A stretch of 6,857 bases of DNA from CAZWHE01 sp964633825 (GTDB lineage: Bacteria > Planctomycetota > B15-G4 > CAYZWU01), in the NCBI GenBank assembly GCA_964633825.1, contig CAZWHE010000186.1, positions 1-6,857 on the forward strand, in the 5' to 3' direction. A program made the translations under genes and the position numbers. Below, piece after piece: positions 1 to 5,972 of this stretch. The notes beneath the pieces were generated by a model. It was not told the origin of the DNA and made no database searches. It saw only the letters and a list, made by a program, of their open reading frames with translations. Position 1 is the stretch's first letter; each line of letters opens with the position of its first letter.

Positions 1-2
1 AT

Positions 3-155
3 GTCGACGAGCGCGACACCCGCGACCTTTCTCGATTCCTCCCCGACATCGCTGATGCTGAGGCGTTCTGCCTGTCTCGGGACAAGGTCCGGAAACGTAT
101 CGGCCATGTTCTGGCCGTCCACTGGCAAGAGGGGATGAGGGAACTCGGGCTTTAG
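3..155 (+). CDS. C-terminal fragment of an unrecognised protein (5' end outside window)
   Basis: The frame that begins at base 3 is open from the window edge to a TAG at 153-155 and gives 50 residues. They are charged and look like an ordinary soluble protein end, rich in Arg, Asp and Glu, finishing in MRELGL. I do not recognise the family. Endings of the MRELGY type occur in many sulfotransferases, and the next gene is one, but that is only a weak hint. The other two forward frames are broken by stops, which favours this one. The gene converges on the sulfotransferase gene, with 31 bases between the two stop codons and no convincing terminator there. Confidence 0.45.
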   Translation, partial: VDERDTRDLSRFLPDIADAEAFCLSRDKVRKRIGHVLAVHWQEGMRELGL

Positions 156-186
156 CTCTGCTCTTTGCGGAAGGCAGTCGTTTGGC

Positions 187-1227
187 CTACACCAGCCTCC
201 GCCGGATCGCTTCGGGGATGCTTTTCATCCTTTTCAGGTTGAGAAGAAGGGCGAGGGCCAGCTTGAAAGGCCATGAAAGGATATAGTAGGCGGCCAGCAG
301 GGGGTTGGGCGTGATATCGACGGGAGCGTAGCCGAGCTTTTCCATCAGTCTGCCCGTGATCTTCTGGCAGTAGAAGACCTCGGCCGAGTTGAGCCCGCCC
401 TTCTTCTGCCAGATCCCGGCCCTGCCGGGATCGATCCCCCTCTTGTCGGGATTGTCGGCCAGAACGGACGATCCGACCTGGGAGACGTCGAGCATCCTCT
501 CATCGAAGGGGATGCCGATGAAGTCGCAGACCGACCGGATCTCCTTTTCCGGATCCTTGAGGATGTCCCTGAAGTGAAGGAAATGAACGGACTGGTGGCC
601 GGCGAACCGGTCGGCGGCGTTGATCGACGAGTTCCAGAGCTTGGAGATCGTGACGGGATGATAGTTGACGAAGTTGCGGATCGACTCGTGGAGCGGGTAC
701 TGCTTGTTCGTCCTCTGCGTCCCCAGGAACTTGCGCTTCCACTTCCCCTTCTGCGAGAGCAGGATGTCGCGCGGGTCGCGGATCATGTTGATGATGCGCA
801 CCCCGGGATAGAGCTCGATGATGTCGCCCATGTAAAAAACATTGCGCGGCGTCTGCTCGCACGGGATCTTCTTCCCCTTCTCGCCCGCCTCGTAAAGGAG
901 GAAAGCCTGAAAAAGGTTTCCGCGCGTCAGCCCTCCGTCCCGCGCCGCCTCGACGACTTTTCGCCCTTCATCGAGGAACCGGGCGTACTCGCCCCACTCC
1001 CTGAACAAGAGCCTCTGCATGGCGATCATGCGGGCGGCGAAATCGGCCCCCTCCTCTTCGGGCACGGTTTCGTCCTTGTTCCCCGTCGACCAGATCCGCT
1101 CGAAGAAGTGCGTCTCCGCAAAGGTGTGGATCTGGGGATGGTTGTCGAGAATGCGGCTCATCATGGTCGTGCCGCTGCGGGAGTTGCCCACAATGAAAAC
1201 AAGCTTCTCGTCCTTCGTTCGATTCAT
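187..1227 (-). CDS. PAPS-dependent sulfotransferase family protein
   Basis: This 346-residue protein has both signatures of the 3'-phosphoadenosine 5'-phosphosulfate (PAPS) sulfotransferase fold. The 5'-phosphosulfate loop is GNSRSGTTMMSRIL (residues 14-27), close to the N-terminus as expected. The 3'-phosphate site is in MIRDPRD (148-154). A TPRN segment (126-129) resembles the family's KTP-type motif. Such enzymes move sulfate from PAPS to a hydroxyl or amine on sugars, lipids, peptides or small molecules; the acceptor cannot be told from sequence. The start at 1227 is supported by GAGGAA (complement of 1231-1236) just upstream. The C-terminus is unusual: residues 309-331 are strongly hydrophobic and are followed by a basic tail (KRMK, RRR), which suggests membrane attachment. 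The gene diverges from the catabolic operon and is probably unrelated to it in function. Confidence 0.86.
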   Translation of the reverse strand: MNRTKDEKLVFIVGNSRSGTTMMSRILDNHPQIHTFAETHFFERIWSTGNKDETVPEEEGADFAARMIAMQRLLFREWGEYARFLDEGRKVVEAARDGGLTRGNLFQAFLLYEAGEKGKKIPCEQTPRNVFYMGDIIELYPGVRIINMIRDPRDILLSQKGKWKRKFLGTQRTNKQYPLHESIRNFVNYHPVTISKLWNSSINAADRFAGHQSVHFLHFRDILKDPEKEIRSVCDFIGIPFDERMLDVSQVGSSVLADNPDKRGIDPGRAGIWQKKGGLNSAEVFYCQKITGRLMEKLGYAPVDITPNPLLAAYYILSWPFKLALALLLNLKRMKSIPEAIRRRLV

Positions 1228-1327
1228 CGCTTCCTCGCGCGTTTTTGAAACTGATTACCAGAAGGAACGGCAAAGCGCAATCCCCCTCTTCGGCAAATCG
1301 CCCGGCCCGCATGCGCCGAAAAAGTCG

Positions 1328-1353
1328 AATCCGAGCTTTCGGAATGGTAAACT
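1328..1353 (+). promoter_or_regulatory. possible promoter/operator upstream of the PreA-like operon
   Basis: An imperfect inverted repeat, AATCCGA-GCTT-TCGGAAT (1328-1345, six of seven positions symmetrical), lies just before TGGTAAACT, which resembles an extended -10 (TAAACT at 1348-1353). The -35 match (TCGAAT, 1325-1330) is poor. A start near 1360 would leave almost no leader before the ribosome binding site at 1361-1366. This may be an operator in the 146-bp divergent gap, a small hairpin, or chance. Confidence 0.22.
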
Positions 1354-1373
1354 CCTCCCGAAAGGATGTGACC

Positions 1374-2474
1374 ATGGCTGAGATGGAAGTCCGGATCTGC
1401 GGCATGTCGTTCGAAAACCCCGTCATGCCCGCGTCGGGCCCGAACGGGCGGGACGGCGCCGCGCTTCTCGCCGCGGCCGAGGGGGGCGCCGGCGGCCTGG
1501 TGGCCAAGACGGTGAGCACCGCCCCGGCCGACGCGCCCCACCCCAACATCGCCGGGCTCGGCGGGGGAGGGCTTCTCAACGCGGAGCTCTGGTCGGAAAT
1601 CCCGGTGGAGCGCTTCCTGGAAAAAGAATACGGCCTGGCCAAATCGTCGGGCCTCCCCCTCATCGCGTCGATCGGTTACAAGGCGGACGAGCTCGCCGAG
1701 CTCGGCCCGAAGGTGGAAGCGACCGGCGCCGTGGACGCCATCGAGTTCTCGACCCACTACCTCGGGCAAGACCGGTCGCCCGTCATCGAAGCGGCGCGCG
1801 CCCTCCGCAAGGCCGTCTCCCTCCCCATCCTGCCCAAGCTCTCGCCCGCCCTGCCCGACCCGGTCGGCCTCGCCCTCGAGCTCGAACCGATCGTGGACGG
1901 CATCGTGGCCGTCAACTCCTTCGGCCCTGTCCTCGACTTCGACATCGAGACCCTTCGCGCCCCCCTCGGCTCGGCCGACGGCTGCGGATGGATCTCGGGC
2001 CCGCCGCTGAAACCCCTCGCCCTCCGCATCGTGCGCGACATTGCGGCGCAGTTTCGAAAGCCGATCCTCGGCGTGGGCGGGATCGCCAAGGGCTCCGACG
2101 CGATCCAGTTCCTCATGGCCGGCGCCTCGGCCGTCCAGGTCTGCACCGCCGCGATCCGGAAGGGCCACGCCGTCTACGGAAAGATCGCAACCGGAATCGA
2201 GAAGTGGCTCGACGAGCACGGCCATTCCTCGGTCAACGACATCACCGGCCTCTTTCTGAAAAAGGGCGCTCCCGCCGTCGATCCCGGCACGCGGCCCGTC
2301 ATCGTGGACGACAAGACGTGCGACGCCTGCGGGATCTGCGTGAAAAACTGCCTCCAGGAGGCGCTCGAGCTCGCCGGCGACAAGCTGGAAACCCGGCCGA
2401 ACGAGTGCTCGCGCTGCGGGCTCTGCATCACCCTCTGCCCGCGCAAGTCCCTGGCTTTCGAAGGAGAATCATGA
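1374..2474 (+). CDS. PreA-like dihydroorotate/dihydropyrimidine dehydrogenase-family flavoprotein with C-terminal 2x[4Fe-4S] ferredoxin domain
   Basis: This 366-residue protein has an FMN-binding TIM barrel (about 1-290) joined to a bacterial ferredoxin domain (about 305-366). FMN-site marks in order are the N-terminal SGPNG (21-25), VAKTVS with Lys45, PKLSP with Lys155, VNSFGP with Asn181, SGPPLKP (208-214), GVGGI (233-237) and a Gly-Ala-Ser phosphate loop near 250. The two cluster motifs are Cys316/319/322/326 and Cys345/348/351/355, the second followed by Pro. The architecture matches PreA and the C-terminal half of dihydropyrimidine dehydrogenase. The usual NxSCP active-site motif is absent: by eye it aligns with STHYL (126-130). 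No FAD/NAD(P)H partner such as PreT is present. The start at 1374 has AAAGGA (1361-1366) seven bases upstream; the open frame begins earlier, at 1245, but lacks such a site. First gene of the operon, overlapping ygeY by ATGA. I infer a role like that of the DHOD-like part of YgfK. Confidence 0.85.
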   Translation: MAEMEVRICGMSFENPVMPASGPNGRDGAALLAAAEGGAGGLVAKTVSTAPADAPHPNIAGLGGGGLLNAELWSEIPVERFLEKEYGLAKSSGLPLIASIGYKADELAELGPKVEATGAVDAIEFSTHYLGQDRSPVIEAARALRKAVSLPILPKLSPALPDPVGLALELEPIVDGIVAVNSFGPVLDFDIETLRAPLGSADGCGWISGPPLKPLALRIVRDIAAQFRKPILGVGGIAKGSDAIQFLMAGASAVQVCTAAIRKGHAVYGKIATGIEKWLDEHGHSSVNDITGLFLKKGAPAVDPGTRPVIVDDKTCDACGICVKNCLQEALELAGDKLETRPNECSRCGLCITLCPRKSLAFEGES

Positions 2475-3715
2475 AAAACCGCGTTCTCGACGCTGCAGCG
2501 AAAGCCGAAAAGGCGATCACCCAATTCCTCGTCGACATCGTCTCCATCCCTTCGCCGAGCCGGCGCGAGAAAAAGGCGGCCCAGCGGATCGCGGCCGAGA
2601 TGGAAGCGCTCGGATACGACGAGGTCCGCTTCGACGGGCTCGGATCGGTCGTCGGCCGCGTCGGGAGCGGGCCGCGCGCCCTTGTTTTCGACGGCCACAT
2701 CGATACGGTGGACGTGGGAACGCGCGACCTCTGGGACTTCGATCCCTTCGACGCCAAGGTCGTCGACAACTGGGTTCTGGGACGGGGCACGGTGGACCAG
2801 AAGGGCGGCGTCGCCTCGGCCGTCCACGCCGCGAAGATCATGAAGGAGCTCGGGCTCTGCGATCCCTTCACCATTTATGTGACCGGTACTGTCATGGAGG
2901 AGGACTGCGACGGCCTCTGCTGGCAGTACCTCGTGGAAGAGGAGGGGCTCCGGCCCGACTTCGCCGTGATCACCGAGCCGACCGACCTCTGCGTCTACAG
3001 GGGACAGCGAGGGAGAATGGAGATCTCGGTGACAATCCCCGGCCTCTCGGCCCACGGATCGATGCCCGAGCGGGGCGAGAACGCGGTCACGAAGATGGCG
3101 CCCGTTGTGCTCGCAATCGACGATCTCAACCGCCGCCTCCCCGCCGACCCCTTCCTCGGAAAGGGATCGGCCGCCGTGACCGAGATCCGCTCCGTCTCTC
3201 CTTCGCTCTGCGCCGTTCCCGACGGCTGCTCGATCCACATCGACAGGCGCCTCACATGGGGCGAGACCGAGGAAGGAGCCCTTGCCGAGATCAACGGGAT
3301 CATCGGCGAGATCGACGGCGCGCGCGCCGGCGTCCTCGAGTACGCGGAAAAATCGTGGACCAACCGGAGCTACCCCGTGCGCAAGACCTTCCCTGCATGG
3401 AAGATGGACGAAGACCACGCCATCGTCCGCGCCGCCGAGAAAACGCGCGCCGCCCTCTTCGGCGCCGGCCCGGTCGGAGCAAACGGATCCGGAAAGGGGT
3501 GCTGGACATTTTCGACCAACGGCGTGGCGATCCGCGGAATGAAGGGGATCCCGGCCGTCGGCTTCGGGCCCGGCAACGAGGCGATGGCCCACGCGCCCAA
3601 CGAAAAGATTCCCGTCGATCACCTTGTCAAGGCCTGCGCTTTCTATGCGCTTTTTCCGGCCGTGCTGGCCGAAACCTCCGGCCAGGAGGCCGACGAACCG
3701 GACCGAGGAGAATGA
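2471..3715 (+). CDS. ygeY: YgeY-family M20 metallohydrolase
   Basis: This 414-residue protein, near the usual YgeY length of about 400, belongs to the M20 dinuclear-zinc amidohydrolases. Expected ligands and catalysts are visible: His76 and Asp78 in GHIDTVD, Asp109 in GRGTVDQKGG, Glu143 (base) and Glu144 (metal) in VMEEDCDG, Glu169 in ITEPTD, and His374 in AHAPNE. The dimerisation-domain His195 lies in GLSAHGS. Stretches typical of YgeY rather than ArgE or DapE include EEDCDGLCWQY, YRGQRGRMEI, DRRLTWGET, WTFSTNG and VGFGPG. YgeY is linked to the purine and selenium-dependent hydroxylase gene neighbourhood, and its exact substrate is unsettled; an N-acyl or ureido amide is plausible. ATG at 2471 follows AAGGAG (2461-2466) and overlaps the upstream stop. 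One base separates its stop from the ygeW start, so translational coupling is likely. The C-terminal tail (about 400-414) is acidic and probably disordered. Confidence 0.92.
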   Translation: MKNRVLDAAAKAEKAITQFLVDIVSIPSPSRREKKAAQRIAAEMEALGYDEVRFDGLGSVVGRVGSGPRALVFDGHIDTVDVGTRDLWDFDPFDAKVVDNWVLGRGTVDQKGGVASAVHAAKIMKELGLCDPFTIYVTGTVMEEDCDGLCWQYLVEEEGLRPDFAVITEPTDLCVYRGQRGRMEISVTIPGLSAHGSMPERGENAVTKMAPVVLAIDDLNRRLPADPFLGKGSAAVTEIRSVSPSLCAVPDGCSIHIDRRLTWGETEEGALAEINGIIGEIDGARAGVLEYAEKSWTNRSYPVRKTFPAWKMDEDHAIVRAAEKTRAALFGAGPVGANGSGKGCWTFSTNGVAIRGMKGIPAVGFGPGNEAMAHAPNEKIPVDHLVKACAFYALFPAVLAETSGQEADEPDRGE

Positions 3716-3716
3716 C

Positions 3717-4736
3717 ATGACCGCCGAATCACTGAAAGGCAAACACTTCATCACCTGCGAAGACTGGACCATCGAGGAGCTCGACACCCTCTTCAAGACC
3801 GCCCGGGACCTGAAGAAGATGTTCGAAAGGGGGATTCCCCACCGGCTCCTCCGGGACCGGACGATCTTCAACATCTTTTTCGAGCAGTCGACGCGGACGC
3901 GCAACTCGATGGGAGCCGGGATCACCCAGCTCGGCGGCCACGCCCACGACCTCACGCCGGACAAGATCCAGCTCTCGCACGGAGAGACGCCGAAAGACAC
4001 GGCCATGGTCCTCTCCCGGATGGGGCACGCCATCGCCTGCAGGAACTGCTTCTACGGAATCGGCAACAAGTACCTGAACGCCCTGGCCGAATGGTCGTCG
4101 ATCCCGGTCTTCAGCCTCCAGTGCGACGTCTACCACCCCATGCAGGCCGTGGCCGACCTGATGACGATCCAGGAGAATTTCGGCAACAACCTGAGGGGCC
4201 TGAAGGTCACGGTCTCGTGGGCTTACGCTCTCTCCCACGCCAAGCCCCTCTCCGTCCCGCAATCGCAGATCCTGCTCTTTGCGCGGTACGGCATGGACGT
4301 GACCGTTGCGGCGCCGAAGGAGTTTCCGCTCACTCGCTCGATCGTGGACAGGGCGAAAGCCCACGCCGCAGAGTCGGAGGGGAAGCTCGCCTTCACGGAC
4401 GACATGGACGCCGCCTTCGAGGGGGCCCAGATCGTGATCCCCAAGAACTGGGGCGGCTTCGCCGGGTTCGACGATTACGAGGACGACGAAGAGCACGCAA
4501 AGGAGATGGCGGCCCGGCTCGAGAAGCACAAGGACTGGCGCTGCGACAGCCGGCGCATCGGCCTGGCCGACGACGAGGTCAAGTTCATGCACGCCATGCC
4601 CGTCGACCGGGGCCGCGAGGCCGACGACGAGGTCGTGGACGGGCCCGCCTCGATCATCTACGACGAGGCCGCGAACCGGCTCCACACGTCCAAGTCGGTC
4701 ATGGTTCACACAATGTCGCGGAGCGCCCTCGAATGA
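3717..4736 (+). CDS. ygeW: YgeW-type knotted transcarbamylase (short form)
   Basis: This 339-residue member of the aspartate/ornithine carbamoyltransferase superfamily binds carbamoyl phosphate through STRTR (58-62), LSHGET (86-91) and HPMQ (140-143). The segment WAYALSHAKPLSVPQ (168-182) has the proline-rich loop of the knotted branch and closely resembles E. coli YgeW, as do GMDVTVAAP (192-200) and HKDWRC (271-276). The second-substrate motif, normally HCLP, reads HAMP (292-295). E. coli YgeW is close to 400 residues, so this form is shorter, mainly at the N-terminus and in the C-terminal third. In a catabolic setting such an enzyme runs by phosphorolysis, splitting a carbamoyl amino compound to carbamoyl phosphate, from which a carbamate kinase could make ATP; none is in the window. 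ATG at 3717 has GAGGAG (3705-3710) six bases upstream. A biosynthetic OTCase (ArgF) or acetylornithine transcarbamylase is less likely given the motifs and the ygeY neighbour. Confidence 0.86.
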   Translation: MTAESLKGKHFITCEDWTIEELDTLFKTARDLKKMFERGIPHRLLRDRTIFNIFFEQSTRTRNSMGAGITQLGGHAHDLTPDKIQLSHGETPKDTAMVLSRMGHAIACRNCFYGIGNKYLNALAEWSSIPVFSLQCDVYHPMQAVADLMTIQENFGNNLRGLKVTVSWAYALSHAKPLSVPQSQILLFARYGMDVTVAAPKEFPLTRSIVDRAKAHAAESEGKLAFTDDMDAAFEGAQIVIPKNWGGFAGFDDYEDDEEHAKEMAARLEKHKDWRCDSRRIGLADDEVKFMHAMPVDRGREADDEVVDGPASIIYDEAANRLHTSKSVMVHTMSRSALE

Positions 4737-5875
4737 AGATCGACTACCGATGCTGCGAGTGCGGCAAGGCCTTCTCGAAGGAAGGCGTGGTCTACCTCTG
4801 CGGCGAGTGCGGCCCGAAGCGCAAGCGGGGGGAGGCCCTCCGGGGCGTGCTCCGCATCGACCTGCCCGCCGACGAGCTGCGCCGCACCCTCGATCCCGTC
4901 CGCTTTCACCCGCACCAGCTCCTCCCTCTCGGTCCGGAGAAGATCCCGTCCTACCCGGTGGGCGACACCCCGCTTATCGCGCCCGAGAGGCTGAGGAGCG
5001 ACCTCGGTTTCGAGCACCTCTTCATCAAGGACGACGGCCTGAACCCCACGGGCTCGCTCAAAGACAGGGCGTCCCTCCTCGTGGCGGCGCAGGCCCTGAG
5101 CCTCGGCATCACCGAGATCGTCATGGCCTCCACGGGAAACGCGGCCTCGGCCATGGCCGGGGTGGCCGCGCACTGCGGTCTGGAAACGCGCGTCTTCGTT
5201 CCCGCCTCCGCGCCGGCGGCCAAGCTCGCCCAGTGCAGGATCTTCGGCGCCGAGGTCGTGACCGTGGACGGAACATACGACGAGGCCTTCGAGCTCTCCC
5301 TCGAGGAGTCGGAAAAGACGGGCGCCCTCAACAGGAACACGGCGTTCAACCCCATGACCATCGAAGGGAAGAAGACGGCGGCTCTCGAGATCTTCAGGGA
5401 CCTGAGGTGGTGCGCGCCCGACGTTGTTTTCGTTCCCGTTGGGGACGGCGTGATCATCTCGGGAATCTTCAAGGGCTTTCTCGACCTGAAAGAGCTGGGC
5501 TGGATCCGGGAGGTCCCGCGCCTCGTCGCCGTCCAGGCCGAGGGGAGCGACGCCGTGGTCCGCGGGATCGAAACGGGATCGGTCGAGCCCCGCAGGGGGG
5601 CGCGCACCGTGGCCGATTCGATCCTGGTCGAAGCGCCGCGAAACGGGATCATGGCCCTCCAGGACGTGGCCGCTTCGAAGGGCTTCGGCGTCACGGTGAG
5701 CGACGAAGCGATCCTGGCCGCGCGGCGCAGGCTGGGCCGAACGGCCGGAATCTTCGCCGAGCCCGCCGCGGCCGCCGCCTTCGCCGGCTTCCTCAAGGTG
5801 AAGGAGAAGCTCGATCCCGCTTCGACGATCGTCATCCTCGTCACGGGTTCGGGTTTGAAAGACACTTCCCTTTGA
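4733..5875 (+). CDS. threonine synthase-like PLP-dependent enzyme with N-terminal zinc ribbon
   Basis: This 380-residue protein is a fold-type II PLP enzyme. The Schiff-base lysine is Lys110 in NPTGSLKDR, the PLP-ring/phosphate contacts include STGNA (133-137) and a glycine-rich VPVGDGVIISG (234-244), and the C-terminus has EPAAAA (343-348) and TGSGLKD (371-377), typical of threonine synthases. An N-terminal zinc ribbon is formed by Cys7/Cys10 and Cys23/Cys26, with an extra Cys8. Biosynthetic threonine synthase converts O-phosphohomoserine to threonine. No other threonine genes are nearby, and the gene overlaps ygeW by ATGA (4733-4736), with GGAG at 4720-4723. In related clusters this slot holds YgeX, diaminopropionate ammonia-lyase, which is also fold-type II but has no zinc ribbon. 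I therefore infer a catabolic lyase acting on a small amino acid product of the upstream steps. Family membership is sure; the reaction is not, so I leave the symbol blank rather than thrC. Confidence 0.88.
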   Translation: MKIDYRCCECGKAFSKEGVVYLCGECGPKRKRGEALRGVLRIDLPADELRRTLDPVRFHPHQLLPLGPEKIPSYPVGDTPLIAPERLRSDLGFEHLFIKDDGLNPTGSLKDRASLLVAAQALSLGITEIVMASTGNAASAMAGVAAHCGLETRVFVPASAPAAKLAQCRIFGAEVVTVDGTYDEAFELSLEESEKTGALNRNTAFNPMTIEGKKTAALEIFRDLRWCAPDVVFVPVGDGVIISGIFKGFLDLKELGWIREVPRLVAVQAEGSDAVVRGIETGSVEPRRGARTVADSILVEAPRNGIMALQDVAASKGFGVTVSDEAILAARRRLGRTAGIFAEPAAAAAFAGFLKVKEKLDPASTIVILVTGSGLKDTSL

Positions 5876-5922
5876 TCCTGAAAAAAGCGTAACCCGCCCC
5901 CCGCTTTCACGTCTCCCATTCC

Positions 5923-5941
5923 GTCCGGAAGTTCTGATTCC
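5923..5941. repeat. left arm of inverted repeat flanking the secreted-protein gene
   Basis: GTCCGGAAGTTCT at 5923-5935 is the exact reverse complement of 6542-6554. Continuing inward, four more of the next six positions pair, giving 17 of 19 overall. The arm contains the palindrome TCCGGA. It sits in the 97-bp gap between the operon's last stop and the secreted-protein start, which otherwise holds an AT-rich run (about 5944-5958) and no clear terminator. Confidence 0.5.
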
Positions 5942-5972
5942 TGTTACTTTATTATTTTGGGAGGAAGGGAAA

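Noticed and set aside
156..186. Terminator between the two convergent genes
   Set aside because: Only a four-base CTGC/GCAG pairing and no T run on either strand.
1245..1373. Longer N-terminus for the DHOD-like protein from ATG 1245
   Set aside because: The extra 43 residues are basic and unlike the family, the extension fills the divergent promoter gap, and there is no comparable ribosome site. ATG 1374 has AAAGGA at the right distance.
1224..2225. Minus-strand open frame opposite the DHOD-like gene
   Set aside because: Biased Gly/Asp/Arg/Glu composition, no family features, fully antisense to a gene with intact FMN motifs.
2471..3715. ArgE or DapE assignment for the M20 hydrolase
   Set aside because: Many stretches are specific to YgeY (EEDCDGLCWQY, YRGQRGRMEI, DRRLTWGET) and the neighbour is ygeW.
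2174..4033. Long open frame on the minus strand (over 600 codons)
   Set aside because: It lies antisense to three well-identified genes (the DHOD-like gene, ygeY and ygeW), has a low-complexity Arg/Gly/Asp/Val-rich translation and no motif. It is a shadow caused by GC-rich third codon positions.
3717..4736. Ornithine carbamoyltransferase (argF) for arginine synthesis
   Set aside because: The HCLP motif is missing, the KPLSVPQ knot segment matches YgeW, and no arginine genes are nearby.
5884..5907. AAAGCG/CGCTTT hairpin as terminator of the four-gene operon
   Set aside because: Only six pairs with a 12-base loop and no T run follows. The operon's end signal is not evident.
5950..5955. TATTAT as a -10 box for the secreted-protein gene
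   Set aside because: No -35 match at a suitable distance, and a start about 7 bases downstream would fall inside the ribosome binding site.
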